DNA from: SIBU01 sp964430335
Lineage (GTDB): Bacteria > Patescibacteriota > Minisyncoccia > Phycocordibacterales > SIBU01
Length of the DNA: 44,906 nucleotides
Direction: 5' to 3'
NCBI GenBank assembly: GCA_964430335.1
Contig: CAYSEN010000007.1
Location: 1-44,906 of the forward strand
The notes under the pieces are model-generated. The model ran no database searches and was not told where the DNA came from. It saw only the letters and a program-made list of their open reading frames with translations. Below are positions 31,807 to 39,635 of the stretch, piece by piece (within the stretch, counting starts at the first letter, position 1; every line of letters begins with the position of its first letter). A program made the translations under genes and the position numbers.

Positions 31807-32346
31807 TTAGTATTTAATTTTCTTCCAAATCAAATCGGTCATTTTTACACACAGCAACCCAACCGCTGTGCCTAGTATTGCGCCACCCAAGATATCGAGT
31901 GGAAAATGTACACCTGAGGCGATTCTAGCCAACCCCATAATGGAGCTCAGTACAAAAAACACCCACCCAATTTTTTTGTCGATCTTATAGACTATTGCTG
32001 ATAAACCAAAGAAGAATGTGGCGTGACCTGAAGGGAATGAGTAACTATTTTCTGAAAGAAGTTTGTGTACGTAAGGCAATACCGCAAAAGGTCTTTCGTG
32101 GTGATAAAAATATCTAATAATTTCTACTAAAAAGAACCTGCCAATAATGGCGTTTAATGTGAGGCTTATAATCGCTTTTATTTTATGCTCATTGTCTATC
32201 TTGATTAGTAGAACACCTATCAAAAATAGTGCGACTAAGACGTAGGCTAGATCTTTCGCAAAGAAGACGATGATTTTGTCCTGCCAATCTGTAAGGCCTG
32301 CGAATTTATTTAGCGAATAAAATATATGGTTGTTTATATTTTCCAT
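31807..32346 (-). CDS. PAP2-family membrane phosphatase (lipid phosphatase)
   Basis: A 179-residue, five- to six-span protein with the three phosphatase motifs: RYFYHHERP (K-x6-RP with Arg for Lys), SFPSGHATF (PSGH) and RIASGVHFPLD (the R-x5-H-x3-D motif with the His nucleophile). It likely dephosphorylates undecaprenyl diphosphate or phosphatidic acid outside the cytosol. Its TATAAT (32355-32360) overlaps the stop of the nucleotidyltransferase gene and ends 8 bases before the ATG, so its mRNA may be leaderless. Confidence 0.88.
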   Translation of the reverse strand: MENINNHIFYSLNKFAGLTDWQDKIIVFFAKDLAYVLVALFLIGVLLIKIDNEHKIKAIISLTLNAIIGRFFLVEIIRYFYHHERPFAVLPYVHKLLSENSYSFPSGHATFFFGLSAIVYKIDKKIGWVFFVLSSIMGLARIASGVHFPLDILGGAILGTAVGLLCVKMTDLIWKKIKY

Positions 32347-32354
32347 TAAGTAAA

Positions 32355-32360
32355 ATTATA
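32355..32360 (-). promoter_or_regulatory. -10 of the PAP2 gene, overlapping an upstream stop codon
   Basis: On the minus strand TATAAT ends 8 bases before the ATG at 32346. The TAA stop of the upstream gene (32356-32358) lies within the hexamer. Confidence 0.55.
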
Positions 32361-32781
32361 CAATTTTTTTTCTAAGAACGCTCGAGTGCATCTCACCATC
32401 GTGGAGTGGAGGAATGGTCACTAGTGAAATGTCTAATTTATTTTCAGTAATAAATTTTTCGAGGCTAGTCTTTAAATTTGTCTGGTCGTATCCGAGCGCA
32501 ATAGTGTTTGGCTTTTCCTTTTCAATAACTTGCCAACTGCCCAGCTCGCTATCGCCAGATATTACGGTGTCTACTAATTTTTCATTATCTAGGTTTTCAA
32601 TTCTGGATTTTAGCGGATTGTAGGGGAGTACATTCTTTAGTGATTTTACAGAAGAATCAGTGGCAACCACGGCCACGAGCTTGTTGCCATAACTTTTAGC
32701 TGAGGTAAGGAAATGTCTGTGACCATCGTGAATGATGTCAAAGACTCCAAAAACCATTACTTTTTTCACTGAATTTTCCAT
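32356..32781 (-). CDS. HxGH cytidylyltransferase-like protein
   Basis: A 141-residue nucleotidyltransferase fold. VMVFGVFDIIHDGHRHFL holds the HxGH nucleotide-binding motif (HDGH, about 18-21), and the C-terminal MHSSVLRKKI resembles the ISTSxxR block that binds triphosphate. The length and FGVFDxxHxGH motif fit glycerol-3-phosphate or ethanolamine-phosphate cytidylyltransferase relatives, or RibL-type FAD synthetase. The substrate is not determined. It is divergent from the thioredoxin-like gene, and both proteins begin MENS, which is a coincidence or a local duplication of start sequence. Confidence 0.85.
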   Translation of the reverse strand: MENSVKKVMVFGVFDIIHDGHRHFLTSAKSYGNKLVAVVATDSSVKSLKNVLPYNPLKSRIENLDNEKLVDTVISGDSELGSWQVIEKEKPNTIALGYDQTNLKTSLEKFITENKLDISLVTIPPLHDGEMHSSVLRKKIV

Positions 32782-32815
32782 GATTATACTTAAAGTATCT
32801 ATTATGTTTTATTTT

Positions 32816-32843
32816 TTTACAAGAATTATGTTTGTGGTACAAT
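32816..32843 (+). promoter_or_regulatory. Promoter of the thioredoxin-like/DsbB operon
   Basis: TTTACA (32816-32821, 5 of 6 to TTGACA), 16-base spacer, TACAAT (32838-32843). The leader is about 19 bases to the ATG at 32869. Confidence 0.68.
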
Positions 32844-32868
32844 CTCACTACAAGTTAACTTTAAAAAC

Positions 32869-33255
32869 ATGGAAAATTCGAACCGCACTATGATCGTAGG
32901 TGGAGTTATCGCTCTTGTTGTGATTATTGGAGTCTTGTTTTATGCTCAGAAATTTTCGGGTGGCGTAAGTAAATATGAAGGTTTCGCGCAGTGTTTAAAG
33001 GACAGTGGGGCAAAATTCTTCGGTGCTTTCTGGTGTCCTCATTGTCAGGCACAAAAGGCTTTGTTTGGCAGTGCCAAGCGTAATCTTCCATATATCGAGT
33101 GTTCTACTCCAGATGGAAAAGGCCAGCTGGCTGTATGTAAAGATAACGGAGTTACAAGTTATCCTACCTGGGTTTTTCCAGATCTAAGTACAACAACGGG
33201 AGAAGTGGCTCTAAGTGTTTTGGCAGAAAAAACCAGTTGTAAATTACCAGAATAA
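32869..33255 (+). CDS. Membrane-anchored thioredoxin-like protein (CPHC)
   Basis: A 128-residue protein with an N-terminal membrane helix (about 8-27) and a short thioredoxin-like domain. The active site is AFWCPHCQ (Cys 56 and Cys 59), and the cis-Pro motif is SYPTW (about 105). FGAFWCPHCQAQKALFG is like the thioredoxin domain fused to VKOR in other bacteria. An extra Cys pair (IECS, AVCKDNG) is present. It is expected to oxidise extracytoplasmic substrate proteins and be recharged by the DsbB-like protein encoded 10 bases downstream. Confidence 0.85.
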   Translation: MENSNRTMIVGGVIALVVIIGVLFYAQKFSGGVSKYEGFAQCLKDSGAKFFGAFWCPHCQAQKALFGSAKRNLPYIECSTPDGKGQLAVCKDNGVTSYPTWVFPDLSTTTGEVALSVLAEKTSCKLPE

Positions 33256-33265
33256 TTTAAATAAA

Positions 33266-33802
33266 ATGACTTTAGCAGAGACTGTTAATTTTATTTTAGG
33301 TGCTCTTACAATAATAGGACAGATTTATATTGTAGTAATGATTTTAGGTTTGGTGACAGGGAAGGGAAAGCAGTTCGTTGATTTTTTCACGGGTAAGACA
33401 GGTTGGTTTGTGTTTTTAATTGCACTAGTTTCTACACTCGGTAGCCTAACTTACTCAGATATTCTTGGTTACGAACCATGCAAGCTTTGCTGGCTTCAGA
33501 GAATTCTAATGTATCCTCAGGTTATATTGCTAAGTTTGGCAATTTACAAGAAAGAACAGAAGGCAATTTTGGACTATTCATTAGTACTTTCGATTGTCGG
33601 AGCGATAATCGCTTTGTACCACTATCTTCTACAGTTAGGTTGGGTGCCAGAGCTTGCATGTAGTGCGGTCGGATATTCTGTGTCATGTGCTCAAAGATTT
33701 GTAATGCAGTTTGACTATATTACGATTCCAATGATGGCGCTCACAGCTTTCCTTATGATTATTGTGACGATTTCCGCCTTGAAGTTAAAGAAGGATAATT
33801 AA
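33266..33802 (+). CDS. DsbB/BdbC-like disulfide oxidoreductase
   Basis: About 178 residues from the ATG at 33266; an in-frame TTG at 33215 lies inside the upstream gene. There are five hydrophobic helices. The first loop has the quinone-linked CKLC (in YEPCKLCWLQR), and the second loop has a second pair (ACSAVGYSVSCAQ). RILMYPQ after CxxC is a family signature. It passes electrons from the thioredoxin-like partner to quinone. A perfect terminator follows. Confidence 0.9.
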   Translation: MTLAETVNFILGALTIIGQIYIVVMILGLVTGKGKQFVDFFTGKTGWFVFLIALVSTLGSLTYSDILGYEPCKLCWLQRILMYPQVILLSLAIYKKEQKAILDYSLVLSIVGAIIALYHYLLQLGWVPELACSAVGYSVSCAQRFVMQFDYITIPMMALTAFLMIIVTISALKLKKDN

Positions 33803-33810
33803 AGACAAAT

Positions 33811-33850
33811 AAAAAACAGCCGAACCGCTCCGCGGTTCGGCTGTTTTTTT
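33811..33850. terminator. Bidirectional terminator after the DsbB-like gene
   Basis: A 14-bp perfect stem (AACAGCCGAACCGC with GCGGTTCGGCTGTT) with a 3-base loop and both an A-run and a T-run. It separates the convergent DsbB-like and DUF2914 genes. Confidence 0.96.
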
Positions 33851-33851
33851 A

Positions 33852-34937
33852 TTATTTTTTAATATTGATAATCATCGGCGAGCTTCCTTTTGAATCGACA
33901 ACTGTAAATTCTATGCGACCGATTAAATCTTTTCTTTCGGTTTCAACATCTACACGCCACTCTCCCGGAAATACCGTAGATTTTTTTGAATAACCTCTAA
34001 AACCCTCTTCTCGACCACCTTTAATATCAAATTCTACTAAGCCTGCTGTAACCCACTCTTTTTTAGTGACGTCATAATTTTGCCATCTATGAAAGATTTT
34101 CACAGAAAGTTTTGTAGGAGCGAAGACACTACTCCAAATATAGACCGCTTCATCTGGCTCTCTGTGAAATATGTCGGATGTATTCTTGAAAAATGGATAC
34201 CAGCTACTTGGCTCGTATTCAAGAGAGTAAGAACCACCCTTTTCTTTTATTATTGAGTGGTATACACCGATTTCTTTTAGAGCTAAAGGCACGGGAGGAA
34301 TTATGTTTGTAAAATATGCCAAATTGAAAAATAGGTATATTGAAACAATACTTATTCTTAAGGATTTTTTACTCTCGACAAATTTAAGCGGGCTGATTTT
34401 TGCGAGTAATCTTGAGAAGAAAAATATAACAACAAGACTAGCAAAACCACTTAAAATAAATATCCATGGACCCATTACTCCTAAGAGGGTCGGTAGGGAA
34501 AAGATACTGTAGGAAAGCAAAACGGTGAAAAATACGCTCGTGGGCAGAGTGATTGATAGATAGAGTTTTCTAAATAATTCATTACTAACCACAAGGAGAA
34601 CCAAAAAAAGCAAAAAAGGCCAGTCGGTGGAGAATGAGGCGCTCCTTGTGTAAAAAATTAGATAGGCGCTAAACAAACTACCAAAACAAAACTGTAGTAT
34701 AAGCGGGAGCCACTTAATAGCCTTTTCTGAGATTTTTTGCTTCCAGCCTTTTATGGCAGGGGGCATGTTGATGATCAATATGCTTGTAGCGGACACAATC
34801 AAGTAGGAACCAAGCATGATGTTGGCAAAAGCGTGCTCGACTGAAGTCAGCATAAAATTGTCCCAGATAAATCCTAGGATGAAGGCAATAGTTGTGCCGT
34901 GTTTTTTAATCTTTCTTGAGAAACTTTCTGATTCCAT
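33852..34937 (-). CDS. Multi-span membrane protein with C-terminal DUF2914 domain
   Basis: A 361-residue protein with about seven to eight hydrophobic helices in residues 15-220, then an outside domain (about 225-361). AVYIWSSVFAPTKL, HRWQNYD, FDIKGGREEGFRGYSKK, PGEWRVDVET and LIGRIEFTVVD match DUF2914, a beta-rich domain of unknown role. Basic residues cap the N-terminus. No operon partner is seen on the left because a terminator follows, and a 39-base gap separates it from the ZIP gene. Confidence 0.85.
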   Translation of the reverse strand: MESESFSRKIKKHGTTIAFILGFIWDNFMLTSVEHAFANIMLGSYLIVSATSILIINMPPAIKGWKQKISEKAIKWLPLILQFCFGSLFSAYLIFYTRSASFSTDWPFLLFLVLLVVSNELFRKLYLSITLPTSVFFTVLLSYSIFSLPTLLGVMGPWIFILSGFASLVVIFFFSRLLAKISPLKFVESKKSLRISIVSIYLFFNLAYFTNIIPPVPLALKEIGVYHSIIKEKGGSYSLEYEPSSWYPFFKNTSDIFHREPDEAVYIWSSVFAPTKLSVKIFHRWQNYDVTKKEWVTAGLVEFDIKGGREEGFRGYSKKSTVFPGEWRVDVETERKDLIGRIEFTVVDSKGSSPMIINIKK

Positions 34938-34976
34938 TGCCGTAAATTATGACACAAATCAGAAATAAATTGTATG

Positions 34977-35699
34977 TTAGATATTTGCCAATCTTATTGC
35001 GGTAAACAAAACGGCAAAACCAAGGACTGTCATTGCAGTGGTCCAAATGGTCGGGTGTGCGTGGTGACTTTCAGGCAGTAAATCACTTGCTCCAATGTAT
35101 AAAAAGAATCCGGAAAAGATTGCTAGAACTAACCCCAAAACACTTTCCGGTAACGTAAAAAATAATGTAGAAAATACACCAAGTACAGGAGCCAACGAAT
35201 CCGTCATTAGCCACCTTAGAGCGGTTTTAGGAGTACCACCGTTCTTCAAAATCATGTTTACGGTATTTATTCCATCTGAGAAATCGTGAGTCAAAACTGC
35301 AACTGCCACTATTGATCCAACGCTAGGGGAGACTTTGAAGGCTAGGCCGATAGCGATACCATCTAGAAAACTATGGATTGACAAACTTCCAGCTCCCAAT
35401 TTTCCACGATTATTTTTGTGAGAATGCTCGTCTTCATGGTGACTATGAAATGTAATCAGTCTGTCCAACAGAAGATACAAAATAAACCCAAGTGCCATAG
35501 TGGAGGTAATAAAACCCGTGTCATAGTACTTACTACTTAATTCGAGCGCCTCAGGTAGTAGGTCAAAAAAAGCGACACCAATCACAGCCCCAGCGCTAAA
35601 GCCGAGTATTAAATGAAGCCTGTCCTTAAATTTCAGGGCAAACAGACCACCAAGAATGGTGGCTAGGAAAGTTGAAATCGTTACAAAAAATAGAACCAT
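34977..35699 (-). CDS. ZIP-family divalent metal transporter
   Basis: A 240-residue protein with seven to eight helices. A His-rich cytosolic loop (HSHHEDEHSH, about 96-105) is followed by the metal-pathway helix IHSFLDGIAIGLAF, and the next helix has LTHDFSDGI; both carry the His/Asp/Ser residues of ZIP metal sites. Zinc, iron or manganese uptake is likely. The gene begins 2 bases after the histidine kinase stop codon, so it may be in the same operon and regulated with it. Confidence 0.9.
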   Translation of the reverse strand: MVLFFVTISTFLATILGGLFALKFKDRLHLILGFSAGAVIGVAFFDLLPEALELSSKYYDTGFITSTMALGFILYLLLDRLITFHSHHEDEHSHKNNRGKLGAGSLSIHSFLDGIAIGLAFKVSPSVGSIVAVAVLTHDFSDGINTVNMILKNGGTPKTALRWLMTDSLAPVLGVFSTLFFTLPESVLGLVLAIFSGFFLYIGASDLLPESHHAHPTIWTTAMTVLGFAVLFTAIRLANI

Positions 35700-35701
35700 T
35701 T

Positions 35702-36640
35702 TTAAAGTTTAGTTAAAAAATCATTAACGTCAACTACCGATTTAAGTGGCAACTTTATGTAAAAAGTTGTACCTTCGTTTACCTTGGACTCAAAATTAAT
35801 CGTACCTTTGTGTGCTTTCACATACTGTTCACACATATAAAGTCCGATACCGCTTCCGCCACTCAATTTTTCTCTGGCATTTTTGGCTCTGTAAAACTTA
35901 GCAAATATTTTTTCTTTTTCTTCTTCGGGAATTCCGATGCCAGTATCTTTTACGATAATGTTTAGGTGGCTAGCGTCGTTGGTAATATTTACATGAATCT
36001 CTTTCTTTTTACCCATCGTGTATTGAATCGCATTTTCAAGTAGATTTTCAAGAATGATGTGTATTCGCAGTAGGTCGACTTCAACTTGCATGTTTTTGTC
36101 TAGTTCAATGTGGGAAATCAGCTGGATATTCTTTTTTGTTGCACCAAGCGTATATTTACCGATAACTTCCTTAAATATTTTCTCAACTTTTTCTAGCCCA
36201 ACCCATTCCAGTGAAATCGAGAGTTTACCAATATCTAGCAAACTAATGTCGAGCAGGTTCACTGAGTGCATTACCGTGGTGTAGATCGAATCAACGACAC
36301 CCTCGAGCATTTTTTTGTCTTCAGCGGTTATTTTGTCTGCGTAATTTTGTAAGATCAGTTGAATAGCCCAACCCGTAGATGTGAGACCTGTTTTCATTTC
36401 ATGAGTTATAAGGGCTACAGTTTCATCTCTGATAACGTTGTTCTTTTTAAATTTAATTTCATTTTTGATATTTAAGACGACCATTGATGTCAAAACACCA
36501 ATAATTAGCGACACTATCAAAATAAATGAATTTAGATTTTCCTGTATATAAGGAAAATAAACAGGCAGAAAAACTGATTCCGCGACGATTCCGCAAATTC
36601 CACCTAGGCTATAAAAAACTACTTTTTCAAAAAGTTCCAC
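35702..36640 (-). CDS. Membrane-linked sensor histidine kinase
   Basis: A 312-residue kinase with a GTG start. Two hydrophobic helices (about 8-30 and 37-55) leave almost no periplasmic sensor. The H-box is LITHEMKTGL (His 80), N-box ENLLENAIQY (Asn about 203), G1 DTGIGIP, F-box FAKFYRAK and G2 GGSGIGLYM. The HATPase is complete. Because it lacks a sensing domain it may take its signal from the multi-span membrane protein encoded 17 bases upstream. The response regulator divergent from this operon is the natural partner. Confidence 0.92.
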   Translation of the reverse strand: MELFEKVVFYSLGGICGIVAESVFLPVYFPYIQENLNSFILIVSLIIGVLTSMVVLNIKNEIKFKKNNVIRDETVALITHEMKTGLTSTGWAIQLILQNYADKITAEDKKMLEGVVDSIYTTVMHSVNLLDISLLDIGKLSISLEWVGLEKVEKIFKEVIGKYTLGATKKNIQLISHIELDKNMQVEVDLLRIHIILENLLENAIQYTMGKKKEIHVNITNDASHLNIIVKDTGIGIPEEEKEKIFAKFYRAKNAREKLSGGSGIGLYMCEQYVKAHKGTINFESKVNEGTTFYIKLPLKSVVDVNDFLTKL

Positions 36641-36657
36641 TTTTTTAATGTTAGGAT

Positions 36658-37332
36658 TTAGGCTACTTTGTTTTGTGAAATCTGATTCTGTTTTCTTCTA
36701 GCAAAAGTAAGGGAGCCTAGAATTAGTAGAGGTGCTAGGAATTGAAATACCGAGCTTACAGCAATGGCACCGACAAGCATAGAAGCGTTTGCTGCCACAC
36801 AACATGTCACAACACCAGACCCTCCACCGATTGCTTTGATCCTCAACCAGTTTTCAGTACTTTTAACACCAAGGAAAATGATAAAGCCACCAACAACTAG
36901 ACCGTTAATCAGAAGGTCATACCAAAGTGTAAAATTCATAAGAATCATTTGTCTTTCTTCTGTTTGTAAGAACCATACAAACAATCCTAATACGGCCGCC
37001 AAAGACAACAGAAAAAGTATTTTTCTTGTACCTTCAGAGTATTTGCTAAAAGGGAATTTGAGCATGTATGTCGAACCGATGAATACTGCAAGACTTGCAA
37101 CATTAGCGTAAAACATATTCATTGTGTACATATCAAGTCCCATAAAGAACATGCTTATTGCCTGGTAAACCAGAAAGGTAAATAGAGCTCCAATCAACTC
37201 ATTTCCTTCGCTTTTAAATGGTTTCCAAAGAACAATGGCACAGAATGTATAAAAAATTCCTGACGCTAGCATTAAAAAAACCTCAAAATTTAGACCAAAT
37301 ATCGACGGTCCCTCCAACATCATTGTTTCCAT
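36658..37332 (-). CDS. Seven-span membrane protein preceding the histidine kinase
   Basis: A 224-residue protein with about seven hydrophobic helices (about 11-33, 41-63, 69-87, 102-120, 133-153, 165-188 and 190-210) and a short polar tail. The number and lengths resemble 7TM sensory modules, but no known family is recognised. The start could be the ATG at 37332 or one of two more ATG within five codons. It is 17 bases upstream of the kinase and divergent from the response regulator, so I infer a sensor or cofactor role. Confidence 0.7.
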   Translation of the reverse strand: METMMLEGPSIFGLNFEVFLMLASGIFYTFCAIVLWKPFKSEGNELIGALFTFLVYQAISMFFMGLDMYTMNMFYANVASLAVFIGSTYMLKFPFSKYSEGTRKILFLLSLAAVLGLFVWFLQTEERQMILMNFTLWYDLLINGLVVGGFIIFLGVKSTENWLRIKAIGGGSGVVTCCVAANASMLVGAIAVSSVFQFLAPLLILGSLTFARRKQNQISQNKVA

Positions 37333-37374
37333 GTTAATAAATATGTTAATTTCTAAAAAGTGCTATTATTATAT

Positions 37375-37398
37375 TATAATTTACAAATGTCGTACAAT
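37375..37398 (+). promoter_or_regulatory. Candidate -10 hexamers for the response regulator
   Basis: TATAAT (37375-37380) and TACAAT (37393-37398) lie 50 and 32 bases before the ATG at 37431. The -35 regions are poor. The region is palindrome-like (TATTATATTATAAT), and the minus strand also offers TATAAT for the divergent operon. Confidence 0.35.
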
Positions 37399-37430
37399 CG
37401 CTTTTAAAGCATTAATTACAATTAAACAAC

Positions 37431-37850
37431 ATGGCAGAAGATAATAAAAAGGCAGAAGCAGGAGTTTCTAAGTTGGCAGGTGTGAAAGTGCTGATTTTGG
37501 AGGATGACGTGTTCTTAGGGGGTGTTATATTGCGCCACATGCTCAATGAAAAAATGCAGGCAACCTTGATTGCTACAGGGGAAGGTGCCGTAGAGGAAAT
37601 TAAGAAAGCTTTGCCTGAAGTCATTGTTTTAGACATATTTTTGCCAGGTATGAATGGGCTAGAAATATTGGAGGCTATAAGAAAAGAGCCAACGACATCA
37701 AAAATTCCTGTACTTGTAGTTTCTAATACTGATCAAATCCAAGACAGAGAAAAAGTTAAAAGTCTCAAAGCTTCTTTTATGATTAAGGCAATGGTCACTC
37801 CGGCAAAAATCACCGAACAAATAGAAGAGATTCTTAGAAGCGCAAAATAG
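37431..37850 (+). CDS. Single-domain response regulator (CheY-like)
   Basis: A 139-residue receiver domain with a 15-residue extension at the start. The acidic pocket is LEDD (Asp 25-26), the phospho-accepting Asp is in VLDIFLPG (Asp 68), the switch Ser/Thr in LVVSNT (Ser 98) and the conserved Lys in MIKA (Lys 119). No output domain follows, so it acts through protein contact or as a phospho-relay. It is divergent from the histidine kinase operon. Confidence 0.93.
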   Translation: MAEDNKKAEAGVSKLAGVKVLILEDDVFLGGVILRHMLNEKMQATLIATGEGAVEEIKKALPEVIVLDIFLPGMNGLEILEAIRKEPTTSKIPVLVVSNTDQIQDREKVKSLKASFMIKAMVTPAKITEQIEEILRSAK

Positions 37851-37855
37851 TTTTT

Positions 37856-38752
37856 CTATTCGAACATATCAACTAGATACTGATCGATTTCTCGTTGCTC
37901 TAAATCGTAGAGGTTTTTCTTGTTATCGTGTAGGAAGGTTGCTAGTCTGATCCCAACAAATCTCCAGTGCCAAGGTTCGAACTGATAGTAACTGTTGTTT
38001 TTTGGGTAAGAGAGCACAAAGCCGTATTTGTAGGCATTCTCCGAAAGCCATTTGTAAGATGGAGTCTTTTCAATTTTCTCAAAACTTGCCCCTAGAACAG
38101 GAGTGGTTAGATCCACTGCGGTACCGAGTTGATGTTCGGAGTAACCTTGGTCGGCTGAAAATTGGTTTGCTCCAGATCCATAAACCATTTTGTAATTCTG
38201 TTTCAAACCAGTTTGATCCTTAAATGATCTGTATGCAGAAACGATGAGCAAGGGGCTGTTTGCACTATTAGCATCTGTCATCATTTTTTGTAAGTGTGTC
38301 CATGCTACGGCGTGGAATTGAATGGTCTTTTTTTGGTAGGAGAGTTCTGACTGGTTGATTGTGATTAAGGCAGCTGGTACATAATTTTCACTTAGAAAGA
38401 AAACTTTTGAATATTTTTGCAGAATTTCCTTGTCGGTTGCGTTGAGTTTCATTAGCGTGTTTACGCTAGTTTGCATTGACTGAATTTGAGAGGTGTACTC
38501 ATTATTTTTCACCTGTTCAGAACTTAGTTGCTGGGCAAGTCGAGTTTTCTCATCCAGGTGAGTGGCCAATTCGGTCTCAAGAGACCTGATCTTGCCGTTC
38601 AGGTTCTCTGTAGTTGAGGCTAGTTCATTTTGGTTATTTTTAAGATCTACGCTGAGTTTCTGGTACTTGTATCCACCGAAACCAATAAAACCCAGCTCAA
38701 GGACAGCCAGGACTGCAATAAACAGTGAGTACTTAAATATGACGTTTTTCAC
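37856..38752 (-). CDS. VanY-like D-alanyl-D-alanine carboxypeptidase (M15B)
   Basis: A 298-residue protein starting at GTG. A membrane helix (about 8-28) is followed by a long coiled coil (about 32-105) that spaces a C-terminal M15 domain from the membrane. Zinc-site motifs are SEHQLGTAVD (His 207, Asp 214) and EPWHW (Glu 259, His 262), and SAYRSF gives the substrate Arg 175. It trims the terminal D-Ala from peptidoglycan stem peptides. It is convergent with the response regulator gene, with a 5-base gap and no hairpin. Confidence 0.9.
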   Translation of the reverse strand: MKNVIFKYSLFIAVLAVLELGFIGFGGYKYQKLSVDLKNNQNELASTTENLNGKIRSLETELATHLDEKTRLAQQLSSEQVKNNEYTSQIQSMQTSVNTLMKLNATDKEILQKYSKVFFLSENYVPAALITINQSELSYQKKTIQFHAVAWTHLQKMMTDANSANSPLLIVSAYRSFKDQTGLKQNYKMVYGSGANQFSADQGYSEHQLGTAVDLTTPVLGASFEKIEKTPSYKWLSENAYKYGFVLSYPKNNSYYQFEPWHWRFVGIRLATFLHDNKKNLYDLEQREIDQYLVDMFE

Positions 38753-38785
38753 ACTGTTGAGTTTAACATATTCAAAATTTTAGCC

Positions 38786-38828
38786 AAACAAAAAGCGCTT
38801 AGGTCTTTGACCTAAGCGCTTTTTGTTT
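38786..38828 (-). terminator. 20-bp perfect terminator hairpin
   Basis: AAACAAAAAGCGCTTAGGTC pairs base for base with 38809-38828, with a 3-base loop. It ends the gene at 38837-39388 and lies 33 bases upstream of the carboxypeptidase start. Confidence 0.95.
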
Positions 38829-38836
38829 ATTTTGTG

Positions 38837-39388
38837 TTAGTTGTTGTTTTCAGATTCGATTGCTTTGTATGCGCTAGCGGTATTTGCAAATCTGTTACCT
38901 TTGACAACGGCTAGACCACCGTTTGCTTCAGAAGTCTGACCTGCGATACAAGCTTGAGTTCCAGATACGCAAGCAACTTCAATGATTAAACCTTCACCAA
39001 CGTCGGTTAGGGCAGGGACCCAGGTTGCTACTCCGTCGTTTGCAGTGCTCTTTGAGATAACTCGTACCAATTTGTAGGTAGCTGGGTCATCGCTTACTTT
39101 TCTTAGAAGGTTGATACTAACTTTGTTTTGACTGTAATTTTTTGAAGTCCACTTGATAGTCTGAGCTTCACCTGTTTCAAATTTTCCTTCAGAGGGAGCA
39201 AGAACCGCCAATGTTGCGGTTGGTTTAGGTATCTTACCTACAACCACCGATGAGCTGGTGTCATCACTAATCTGACCTGTGAAAATGTTCATTCCAGAGG
39301 CAACGAACAAAACTATAACCGCAGTTAATTCACACGCGATTACTAGCCAGTAATTAGGAGATTGATTTTTTTTGTGTGATTTTTTCAT
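38837..39388 (-). CDS. Membrane-anchored protein with Kre9/KNH-like domain
   Basis: A 183-residue protein with a basic N-terminus, a membrane helix (about 14-36) and an extracytoplasmic domain (about 55-165). LAVLAPSEGKFETGEAQTI, IKWTSKNYS, SINLLRKV, TANDGVATWVPA and GEGLIIEV resemble the Kre9/KNH N-terminal (Ser-Thr-rich GPI-anchored type) domain, frequent in Parcubacteria surface proteins. A Cys pair (VACVSGTQAC) may form a disulfide. The function is unknown, probably cell surface. Confidence 0.72.
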   Translation of the reverse strand: MKKSHKKNQSPNYWLVIACELTAVIVLFVASGMNIFTGQISDDTSSSVVVGKIPKPTATLAVLAPSEGKFETGEAQTIKWTSKNYSQNKVSINLLRKVSDDPATYKLVRVISKSTANDGVATWVPALTDVGEGLIIEVACVSGTQACIAGQTSEANGGLAVVKGNRFANTASAYKAIESENNN

Positions 39389-39426
39389 CCAAATTTGTCT
39401 TAATTTATAATTAAATTTACCCTAAA

Positions 39427-39456
39427 ATACTAACATATTTAGCTCTATTTTGTCAA
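39427..39456 (-). promoter_or_regulatory. Promoter of the Kre9/KNH-like gene
   Basis: On the minus strand TTGACA (39451-39456), 18-base spacer, TAGTAT (39427-39432). It lies about 39 bases upstream of the ATG at 39388. Confidence 0.65.
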
Positions 39457-39591
39457 GTGGCCAAATAACACAGGTTTTTTATGAATATCTATACTCATAT
39501 GTAGAAAAACTGTTACTTGTTTATTTTATCACGACTTGCACTAGGAGCAATGTGAATTAGATATGCGTCATTTAAATACAAAATCTAAATG

Positions 39592-39620
39592 AAAAACCGC
39601 GTCGCGAATGCGAAGCGGTT
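39592..39620 (-). terminator. Terminator of the secreted-protein unit
   Basis: AACCGC pairs with GCGGTT (39595-39600 with 39615-39620), with an inner TCGC/GCGA stem and a 4-base loop. A five-A run on the left gives the U-run. It is 15 bases past the stop codon. Confidence 0.85.
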
Positions 39621-39635
39621 ACGGGGAATTGGAGG

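Noticed and set aside
33215..33265. TTG start for the DsbB-like protein
   Set aside because: The extension lies inside the thioredoxin-like gene and is polar; the ATG at 33266 gives a standard N-terminal helix.
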